Below are positions 6,408 to 12,556 of a DNA stretch of 14,391 nt, one piece after another. Location: the NCBI GenBank assembly GCA_938004375.1, contig CALKWH010000465.1, positions 1-14,391 of the forward strand, given 5' to 3'. The stretch's first letter is position 1; each line of letters starts with the position of its first letter. This stretch comes from an uncultured Pseudomonadota bacterium (GTDB taxonomy: Bacteria; Myxococcota_A; Polyangia; HGW-17). Under the pieces are notes generated by a model. That model saw only the letters and a program-made list of their open reading frames with translations, ran no database searches and had not been told where the DNA came from. The position numbers were made by a program, and so were the translations under genes.

Positions 6408-7679
6408 ATGCGCACCACGCTGAATCTGGTCCTCACGCTGGCCCTGGCCCTGGCGATCTGCGCCTGCGGCAAAAAGAAAGACGAAAAGAAGGCCGACGCC
6501 CCGGCGCCCGCCGGGATGCAGGCCGACGACATGGCGCCCGACATGGCGGCCGCCCCCGACATGGCGCCCACGCCGCCCGAGAAGACCGGCGGCGGCACGC
6601 TCTGCGCGGTCCCCGAGGGCGCGCGGGTGGTGAAGGACACCACCTTCTCCAAGGACTGCAAACTGACGCTCGAGGACGGCCTCGAGGTCGACGAGGGCGC
6701 GACCCTGACCCTGGAGCCCGGCGTGCGGCTGGCGTTCAAGGTCGAGAAGGGCCTGATCGTGAAGAACGGCAAGCTGGTGGCCAAGGGCACCGCCGAGGCC
6801 CCCGTCGTCCTCACCAGCGCCAACCCCACGCCGGCCGCGGGCGACTGGAACGGCGTGATCTTCGAGGAGCAGCACCTGCTGGGCCAGGTGCTCGAGTTCG
6901 TGACGGTGGAGTACGCCGGTCACGACAACCACGTCGCCTACAAGGGCGGCGTCATCGTAGCCGGCAGCCAGGGGGACGGCCGCCTCACGATCACCAACTG
7001 CGTGATCCGCAACAACGCCGAGAACGGCCTGGTGAGCCTGGTGGACAAGGCCGCGTTCGCCAAGTTCGAGGGCAACACCTTCGAGAAGAACGGCGGCAAC
7101 GCCATGCACCTGCTGGCCCAGACCCTGGGCAGCGTGGCCGACGCCAACAAGTACGACGAGAAGATCACCGTCTCCGGCCGCGTGTCCCGCAGCGCCACGT
7201 TCCCGAAAGTGGCCCTGCCCATTTACGTGGACGGCAACCTCGACGTGGGCAACGACGCCGCGCCCCCCACGTTGACGCTCCCCGAGGGCACCGTGCTGCG
7301 GTTCAAGGGCGAGACGGGCCTGTTCGTGGCCGCCGACGGCGCCGGCGCGCTGGTGGCGAAGAAGGTGACCTTCACCAGCCACTCCCCCACGCCCAAGTCC
7401 GGCGACTGGTACGGCGTGACCCTTCGTGACAAGACCACCGGCACCACCCTCGAGGAGTGCGTCATCGAGTTCGCCGGCAAGGACGGCCCCATCGGCACCG
7501 GCGCGCTGGTGATCGAGGGCGACGACGTGTTCCCCAAGGGCGCCACGATCAAGAAACTGGCGATCAAGGGCGCCGCGAAGGCCTTCGGCGGGCCCGAGGC
7601 CGCCTGCGCCGAGCTGGCCAAGGCCGAGCTCGCCAACACCCTCGACGACAAGCCCTTCACCTGCCCCAAGGAAGAGTAG
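6408..7679 (+). CDS. Lipoprotein with duplicated right-handed beta-helix domain
   Basis: A 423-residue exported lipoprotein. The hydrophobic signal ends in ICAC with Cys20, followed by GKKK. A low-complexity linker rich in DMAP and Pro covers about 29-60. Residues about 70-250 and 255-400 are two versions of the same module: LEPGVRLAFKVEKGLIV with GDWNGVIF, and LPEGTVLRFKGETGLFV with GDWYGVTL. The GDWxGV motif and the short repeating strands (LTITNCVIRNNAENGL) are typical of parallel beta-helix proteins, which are often carbohydrate-active or adhesive. No catalytic residues can be assigned, so a structural or binding role is as likely as an enzymatic one. The ATG at 6408 has AGGAG 9 nt upstream; the frame extends upstream only as promoter sequence. 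The gene converges on the helicase gene. Confidence 0.88.
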   Translation: MRTTLNLVLTLALALAICACGKKKDEKKADAPAPAGMQADDMAPDMAAAPDMAPTPPEKTGGGTLCAVPEGARVVKDTTFSKDCKLTLEDGLEVDEGATLTLEPGVRLAFKVEKGLIVKNGKLVAKGTAEAPVVLTSANPTPAAGDWNGVIFEEQHLLGQVLEFVTVEYAGHDNHVAYKGGVIVAGSQGDGRLTITNCVIRNNAENGLVSLVDKAAFAKFEGNTFEKNGGNAMHLLAQTLGSVADANKYDEKITVSGRVSRSATFPKVALPIYVDGNLDVGNDAAPPTLTLPEGTVLRFKGETGLFVAADGAGALVAKKVTFTSHSPTPKSGDWYGVTLRDKTTGTTLEECVIEFAGKDGPIGTGALVIEGDDVFPKGATIKKLAIKGAAKAFGGPEAACAELAKAELANTLDDKPFTCPKEE

Positions 7680-7685
7680 GACGGG

Positions 7686-7730
7686 TCTGACTTGTCTGAC
7701 TTGTCTGACTTGTCCGACGGGTCCGACGAC
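7686..7730. repeat. Five 9-bp tandem repeats between convergent genes
   Basis: Three perfect TCTGACTTG units (7686-7712) are followed by TCCGACGGG and TCCGACGAC (7713-7730). A further degenerate unit may start at the stop codon of the lipoprotein gene (7677-7685). The array fills most of the 63-bp gap between the ends of the beta-helix lipoprotein and helicase genes. It forms no convincing hairpin, so I do not call it a terminator. Confidence 0.9.
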
Positions 7731-7742
7731 TTCTTCTGATAA

Positions 7743-10637
7743 TCAGATGCTGGGGTGGCGGTTGAGGAACTCGACGAGGACCTCGGGGAAGGCTTCGCCC
7801 ACCTCGAGGGGATAGCACTGGCGCTCGTTCTTCACCTTGCAGTAAAAACGGCTCTCCCGGAGCATGTAGATCAACAATTCCCAGACCATGCGTAGCTCCG
7901 AGTGCCCCAGCTCGAGCAGGTCGCCCCAGCGCTCGTTGACGACCAGGCGGTTCACCTCGGCGGCGTCCCAGATGACCTTGCGGCCGATGGTGGCCTCGAG
8001 CAGGTTGCGGATGTCCACGTCCTCGCGGGCCAGCCCCTCGACGATGGACTGCAGGTCCACGACGCGGATCCCGGCTGCCGCGGCTCCGAAAGCGGCGGCG
8101 AACAGATCCTGGAAGCGCCCCATGGAGCAGGTGCCCACCACCACGGGGTTCTTCGCGAGGACCCTGGCCAGCTCGCCGAACTGGCGGGCGGCCCAGCCCA
8201 TGTGGCGCCGGGAGCGGGGCTCGATGATGCTCGCGAAGACGGCCTCGGGGCGGCCCATCGCCGAGCCGACCTCGAGGTGCAGCAGCACGGCGGTGTTCTC
8301 GAATTCGATGAGCGTCTCGCCTTCGACGTAGAGCCGGCCGCGCCGCTTCATCTGGGTGCTGGGCGATGACGACCGCTCCAACTGGGCCGAGGAGATCATG
8401 GTGCGCCCCCCTCGCGAGGCGCCCCGTTCCCGGGACAGCGGCCGCTCGATCTCGTGGAGCCCCTTGCGGCTCACGACCTTGCGCTCGCGCTGGGACACGC
8501 GGTCGACCTTGAGCTGGGACTGGCTCGAGGACAGGCGCTCCTCGCGACGGCCGGCGAGCTTGCGGATGAGCGTGCGCAGGTTCTGGGCGTCGATCCGGGA
8601 GGGATCCAGCGTGGGCTCGTCGATCCCGTCCACCAGGTGCGGCAGGGACTCGAGCACCACCAGTCCGCGATCCTCGACGGAGCCGAGCACGACGAAGTTA
8701 TACTCGACCAGCGGCTGGGCCTCTGGCACGTCGCAGACGGCCTTGCGCCCAGCGTAGAGGCCCTTCTCCCAGGGAAGATCCAGGTTCACGACGACGTCCA
8801 CCCGGGTCAGTCGGAAGTCCAGGCACTCGTCGGACACCAGCACCACCGGGTACTTCTCCCAGTCCAGCTCGGCTGCGTCCTGGGGACCGTGCAGCAGGCG
8901 GACGCGCACCCCGGCGCGACGGACCTGCTCCTGCACGAAGGTCCCCAGCTCCGCCCAGTGCGTGAAGACCGCCACTTTTCGCCCCCGTGATGCCTCCATG
9001 GTCAGGATCTCTACCAGCGCGGCCATCTTGATGGACACGGACTCGCGTTCGAGCCCGAGGAAGGCGGGGACCGTCATCCCCAAACGCAACTGGTGGATCT
9101 TCTCGACGACCTGCGAGATGTCCTTGGGGCTCCAGGTGAAGTTGGTGGCAGCCAGGGCCACGAGCTTGTTCAGTTCCTCGTTGGCGACCCGCGCCTGGCC
9201 CCGGGTGGGGGCGGCGATCACCCGCAGCTTGGGGCGACGCACGGCCTGGCACTCGGGTGCGGGGCGGGACAGGATCCGGGGCGCCAGCCACTCGCGCAGC
9301 AGCGCGGCGTCGTCCCCGAGCTCCCAGGCGCCGTTGCCCGCGGTGACCCCGTGCTCGGCGCGGAACCGCCACAGCGGCCCCAGCCGGTCGGGCACCATGG
9401 TCTGGGCGAGCTGGAGCGTCATCTCCGGGTCCCGCTCGACGGGTGCCGAGCTCAGCCAGAACGTGTGGGGCGCCGTGATCGTCTTCATCAGGCTTCCGAT
9501 GGGGCCGTGCCAGTTCTTCAGCATCCAAAACTCGTCGAAGATCAGCACCTGCGGCCGGATCTTCTGGAGCCAGCGCCCGTCCCGGGTCAGCGTGTGGAGG
9601 TTGGCGATGTAGTACTGGTAACGCTCCTCGAAGGAGATCTCGGCGCGCCCCTTGGGCTCGCCGAACTGATACACCGAGGCGGGATCAAATATCTGGATGA
9701 GGCGTTTCCAATGAGCCATCCACACGGGATCCGTGACGATGACCACCGGGCAGATCGGCTCCAGCCGCCGGATCTGGGCCACGGCCGCCAGCGCGCTCAC
9801 GCGCTTGCCGGAGCCCGCCGGCTCGGAGATCAGCGCGGAGGGGTGCGAGAGCAGATGCCGCGCCGCCTCGACCTGCTGCGGCTTGAGCGCCTTCGCCAGC
9901 CAGGCGTCCGCCGGCGGGAGCTCGAGCAACTGGGGATCTCCGATCAGCGATTTGGGCTCCAGCTTCAGGTGCTGACCCAGGCGGCGCGCCGACTCCATCA
10001 CCAGAATCTTATATTCGGGGGCCCGCTTGACGAAGCGGTCGAACTGCGCCGGCTTCAGGATGCGGCAGGTGTCTCCCTCGCAGACGGCGTCGAAATCCGC
10101 GACCAGGCGGGCGGCCATGGCGGCCCGGTTCTCGGCCGAGAGGCGCACGCGCAGGCAGGGCCGGCCCTCGTGCTCGTGAGCGAACACCGCGTCCTCGAGG
10201 AAGGGCTGCTTCTGCAACGTCCACTGAAAGGCCGCCGCGCTCTCCTGGGACAGGCGGTGCAGAACGGCTTCGATGTGCTTGCAGGTCCCCAGGCCGTTGG
10301 TCCGCCGGTCCCGGCAGGTGCAGGTGTTGCTCTCGTCGGAGATCAGCGAGTGGAGCTCCACGAGATAGGGAAAGTGCGTCTCGGAGCGGACGCGGTAGCG
10401 CTGGAAGAAGGGGTGGTCCCCCCGGTCGTTGCGGATCTCGAAGGTGCCGGTGCGGCCCCTGTCCCTGCGCTTCTGGATTTCCACGGTACGTTGGGTTTCG
10501 ATCTGGTTCATCCTCGATCCGTTCGTCGGCGGGCGTGCCGGCGCGGGTTCGACCGCTGCCACGGCTGTCTGTTGCCCCTTCCCGGAATTCTTTGACCCCC
10601 GGGAGACGATGGGGTGTGTGCGCGCCGGACGCGCCAT
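7743..10637 (-). CDS. SWIM zinc-finger / SNF2-like helicase / DEDD-nuclease-like fusion with altered catalytic motifs
   Basis: About 964 residues. A SWIM finger is visible as C106-T-C108 followed by C119-K-H121. A SNF2-like superfamily 2 helicase fills about 240-655. Its Walker A reads GSGKR (275-279), with Arg in place of Thr/Ser; motif II is DEFW (368-371), motif III LSSAP, motif IV VFTHW, and the usual QxxxRxxRxGQ of motif VI is missing (YAGRKAV remains). A basic, Ser/Arg-rich linker covers about 690-768. The last 190 residues resemble the DEDD, ribonuclease H-like domain joined to or near helicases in Deltaproteobacteria and B. subtilis YprB, but the acidic residues read E-x-E (778-780), RFQ and SEL where D-x-E, RFD and DDV are expected. 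DNA repair or processing is likely; catalysis is in doubt. The ATG at 10637 has AGGAG 12 nt upstream; 10511 is an alternative start. Confidence 0.85.
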   Translation of the reverse strand: MARPARTHPIVSRGSKNSGKGQQTAVAAVEPAPARPPTNGSRMNQIETQRTVEIQKRRDRGRTGTFEIRNDRGDHPFFQRYRVRSETHFPYLVELHSLISDESNTCTCRDRRTNGLGTCKHIEAVLHRLSQESAAAFQWTLQKQPFLEDAVFAHEHEGRPCLRVRLSAENRAAMAARLVADFDAVCEGDTCRILKPAQFDRFVKRAPEYKILVMESARRLGQHLKLEPKSLIGDPQLLELPPADAWLAKALKPQQVEAARHLLSHPSALISEPAGSGKRVSALAAVAQIRRLEPICPVVIVTDPVWMAHWKRLIQIFDPASVYQFGEPKGRAEISFEERYQYYIANLHTLTRDGRWLQKIRPQVLIFDEFWMLKNWHGPIGSLMKTITAPHTFWLSSAPVERDPEMTLQLAQTMVPDRLGPLWRFRAEHGVTAGNGAWELGDDAALLREWLAPRILSRPAPECQAVRRPKLRVIAAPTRGQARVANEELNKLVALAATNFTWSPKDISQVVEKIHQLRLGMTVPAFLGLERESVSIKMAALVEILTMEASRGRKVAVFTHWAELGTFVQEQVRRAGVRVRLLHGPQDAAELDWEKYPVVLVSDECLDFRLTRVDVVVNLDLPWEKGLYAGRKAVCDVPEAQPLVEYNFVVLGSVEDRGLVVLESLPHLVDGIDEPTLDPSRIDAQNLRTLIRKLAGRREERLSSSQSQLKVDRVSQRERKVVSRKGLHEIERPLSRERGASRGGRTMISSAQLERSSSPSTQMKRRGRLYVEGETLIEFENTAVLLHLEVGSAMGRPEAVFASIIEPRSRRHMGWAARQFGELARVLAKNPVVVGTCSMGRFQDLFAAAFGAAAAGIRVVDLQSIVEGLAREDVDIRNLLEATIGRKVIWDAAEVNRLVVNERWGDLLELGHSELRMVWELLIYMLRESRFYCKVKNERQCYPLEVGEAFPEVLVEFLNRHPSI

Positions 10638-10715
10638 GCGTCCGGTCAACTCCTGTTAGCAGAAAAAAACCGTCCCGGCTAGCCCCATTTTTTCGCGGAC
10701 CGAAGAATTGTTCAC

Positions 10716-10746
10716 TTGCATGCAGGCCCCTTTTCCGGCAGATAAT
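10716..10746 (+). promoter_or_regulatory. Possible promoter for the 288-residue secreted protein
   Basis: TTGCAT (10716-10721) and GATAAT (10741-10746) are good elements, but their spacing of 19 bp is long. An 8-bp palindrome TGCATGCA overlaps the -35. Transcription from about 10753 would give a 5' leader of some 74 nt. Confidence 0.35.
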
Positions 10747-10764
10747 GTGACCCGCGCGGCCCTT

Positions 10765-10786
10765 GGCGTGAATACGCCTCCACGCC
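10765..10786 (+). promoter_or_regulatory. Mutually exclusive 5'-leader hairpins
   Basis: GGCGT (10765-10769) can pair with ACGCC (10774-10778) around a 4-nt loop. GGCGTG (10765-10770) can instead pair with CACGCC (10781-10786) around a 10-nt loop. Both stems are perfect. They lie about 28 nt before the Shine-Dalgarno and could affect mRNA stability. Confidence 0.35.
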
Positions 10787-10826
10787 GGACGTAGGAACGC
10801 AGGACTCGCATCCAGGAGGATTGACC

Positions 10827-11693
10827 ATGCAGAAACTCGCCACCTTCCTTTTCACCCTCTCCGCCACCCTCTTCCTGTCGGCCCCGGCGCTGGCCCAGAA
10901 AGGCGGCAAGACGCCGCCCAAGCAGCCCGCCAAGGCCGCCGCACCCAAGGTCGACACCGAGGCGTCCATCAAGGCCCTGCTGGGCGACTACACGATGGGC
11001 CTGTCCAAGGCCGAGGTCACCGTGAAACTGAAGGCCGAGATCCAGAAGTACTACGACGGCCTCATGGCCAAGGAGCGCACCGCCACGGGCAAGGACGACA
11101 TCCGCAAGCGCCTGGCCAACGCGCTGTCCAAGGTCGGCCAGAACACCATGAACTTCGACGGCAAGGCCTCGTCCTGGAACACGTCGATCATCGACGACCA
11201 GTTCGCCCACCGCAACAACGAGTCCATGATCGCCAGCCTCGGCGAGGACCAGCAGAAGTTCTTCTTCTTCTATAATGACAAACTGTACAAGGTTTTCATC
11301 GCCCTGCCCGCCGAGCAGTACGCGGGCTACACCTTCATCAAGTTCCAGGGCGCCATCGAACAGGCCTACGGCAAGGCCACCGAGGAGTTCGAGGAGGGCA
11401 TCACCGGCGAGTCCGAGCTGCACCACCTGCTGTGGAAGTCCTCCGGCTCCCTGCACCTGTGGGCCATGGACAAAATGGGCGTGTACGGCAACTTCGTGCT
11501 CATCGTCATCGACAACCCCACGCACGAAGAGGTCCTCGCCTCCCGCAAGGAGCGCGGCGTGAAGATCGCCGGCTACGTCGACCTGGGGATCAACCCCATC
11601 GTCAAGACCGTGACCGATAAGCCAGAGCCCCCCAAGACCCCGGACATGGCCCCAGAGAACAAGAGCATGACCCCGCCCAAGCGTGGTAAATAG
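10827..11693 (+). CDS. Secreted protein of unknown function
   Basis: A 288-residue protein with a clear signal peptide (hydrophobic 6-19, cleavage after SAPALAQ near residue 24). A Lys/Pro/Ala-rich linker follows to about 42. The rest is a mixed helical and beta domain with short distinctive stretches: KYYDGLMAKER (75-85), WNTSIIDDQF (117-126), FFFFYNDKLYKVFIAL (145-160) and FVLIVIDNP (223-231). The tail from about 262 is Pro-rich and ends in PPKRGK. I do not recognise a named family. There is no Cys, so it is not a lipoprotein; it should be periplasmic or secreted. The ATG at 10827 has AGGAGG 7 nt upstream, one of the best ribosome-binding sites in the window, and the codon use is strongly GC-biased, both consistent with good expression. 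It is divergent from the helicase gene. Confidence 0.85.
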   Translation: MQKLATFLFTLSATLFLSAPALAQKGGKTPPKQPAKAAAPKVDTEASIKALLGDYTMGLSKAEVTVKLKAEIQKYYDGLMAKERTATGKDDIRKRLANALSKVGQNTMNFDGKASSWNTSIIDDQFAHRNNESMIASLGEDQQKFFFFYNDKLYKVFIALPAEQYAGYTFIKFQGAIEQAYGKATEEFEEGITGESELHHLLWKSSGSLHLWAMDKMGVYGNFVLIVIDNPTHEEVLASRKERGVKIAGYVDLGINPIVKTVTDKPEPPKTPDMAPENKSMTPPKRGK

Positions 11694-11751
11694 TTCAATC
11701 TTTTCCGTTGTCTTCTTCGAATCCCCATTCACCACGAAACAAAATCTTGCA

Positions 11752-11779
11752 TTGAAATACCGAATATGTTAGGTAAGAC
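11752..11779 (+). promoter_or_regulatory. Possible promoter for the outer-membrane beta-barrel gene
   Basis: The gap before this gene is clearly AT-rich. TTGAAA (11752-11757) and TAAGAC (11774-11779) with a 16-bp spacer are the best pair I see, but the -10 is weak. TATGTT at 11765 is a better -10 without a suitable -35. Confidence 0.25.
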
Positions 11780-11790
11780 TTCCGCATGAG

Positions 11791-11810
11791 CGGGCACACT
11801 GATGTGCTTG
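11791..11810 (+). promoter_or_regulatory. 5'-UTR hairpin upstream of the beta-barrel gene
   Basis: CGGGCACA and TGTGCTTG pair over eight positions (two of them G-U) around the loop CTGA. The hairpin ends 16 nt before the AAGGAG at 11827-11832. Leader hairpins of this kind stabilise some outer-membrane protein mRNAs; that role here is inference. Confidence 0.45.
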
Positions 11811-11839
11811 AGACAAACAACATATCAAGGAGTATTCAC

Positions 11840-12400
11840 ATGAAAAAGTTCCTCACCGTTCTCACCGTCCTGTTCTCCATGACCTTCGCCGGCGCCGCCC
11901 TGGCCCAGGATCCCGCCCCCGCCCCGGCTTCCATCGGATTCGCAGAAGTCGGACTTGGTCTTGGCGGTTGTCAGGGCGATTGCGATCACGTGGACCCTTC
12001 AGTCGGGATTTCCGTGGGCGGTTTTTATAACGTGATGGAGAATATCGCGGCCGGCGTCAATTTCCGTTATCAAATGTATGGCACCGACAGCGGAAGCCTC
12101 TCCTCCATGATGTTCAGCGCTGAAGGCCGTTATTTCTTCCCCATCAATCCCTCGATGCGCGCGTATGGGGCGCTGGCCCTCGGATATGACAAAATGTCGA
12201 TGGAGATTGACACCGGATTCGGCACCGTTGAGGCAGATGACAGCGCCCTCTTCGTTCAACTCGGCGGCGGCGTCGAATACGCGCTCTCTCCCGTGATGTT
12301 CGTCGGCGGCACCCTGCGTTATCAGTTGAATTCCTGGGACGATTCCGAGGGTGACTTCAATGACTGGCTGCTGTCGGTGAGCTTCGGCTACCGCTTCTGA
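11840..12400 (+). CDS. Small outer-membrane beta-barrel protein
   Basis: A 186-residue protein with a signal peptide cleaved near ALAQ (residue 23). The mature part has alternating amphipathic strands with Gly-rich turns (FAEVGLGLGG, PSVGISVGGFY, AAGVNFRYQMY, MFSAEGRYFF, MRAYGALALGY, LFVQLGGGVEYAL, FVGGTLRYQL, WLLSVSFGYRF) and ends in Phe, the usual C-terminal signal for outer-membrane insertion. Eight strands and the length fit the small OmpA/OmpW-like barrel class. A pair of Cys (44 and 48) sits in the first loop region. The ATG at 11840 has AAGGAG 7 nt upstream. The gene uses many A/T-ending codons (TTT, TAT, GGA, ATT), unlike the genes on both sides, which could mean later acquisition or different selection on codons. 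Function beyond a membrane barrel is not evident. Confidence 0.88.
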   Translation: MKKFLTVLTVLFSMTFAGAALAQDPAPAPASIGFAEVGLGLGGCQGDCDHVDPSVGISVGGFYNVMENIAAGVNFRYQMYGTDSGSLSSMMFSAEGRYFFPINPSMRAYGALALGYDKMSMEIDTGFGTVEADDSALFVQLGGGVEYALSPVMFVGGTLRYQLNSWDDSEGDFNDWLLSVSFGYRF

Positions 12401-12458
12401 GGCAGCTTTTTTCGTTGTCCTTCCTTATTTGATTTCTTCTTGACTTCCCCTGAAAACC

Positions 12459-12486
12459 GGAACTCGTAATTTCGGATAATTCTGCT
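12459..12486 (+). promoter_or_regulatory. Possible extracytoplasmic-function-type promoter before the repeat lipoprotein
   Basis: GGAACT (12459-12464), a 16-bp spacer and TCTGCT (12481-12486) resemble RpoE-like promoters (GGAACTT, then TCTGA). The same AT-rich stretch holds GATAAT (12475) and TATATT (12486), each without a good -35. The choice is uncertain. Confidence 0.3.
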
Positions 12487-12556
12487 ATATTGTTGAGCGC
12501 GTCCAAACACGTGCCGCGTCAGGCCGGTCCTGGATCCCCGGAAACGGAGATGTATC

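Noticed and set aside
7735..7747. Near-palindrome TCTGAT-A-ATCAGA at the end of the helicase gene
   Set aside because: With a real loop only 4 or 5 A/T-rich pairs remain, and there is no U-run.
7743..10637. The helicase fusion as part of a known anti-phage defence system
   Set aside because: No methylase, nuclease partner or other defence gene lies beside it; its neighbours are envelope genes, so the label would be a guess.
10677..10693. Palindrome GGCTAGCC flanked by an A-run and a T-run between the divergent genes
   Set aside because: The palindrome leaves no room for a hairpin loop, and the place is upstream of both genes, where a terminator is not expected.
12381..12412. T-run (12407-12412) after the beta-barrel gene as an intrinsic terminator
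   Set aside because: No stable stem directly precedes the six T; the best pairings are mismatched or only 3-5 bp long.
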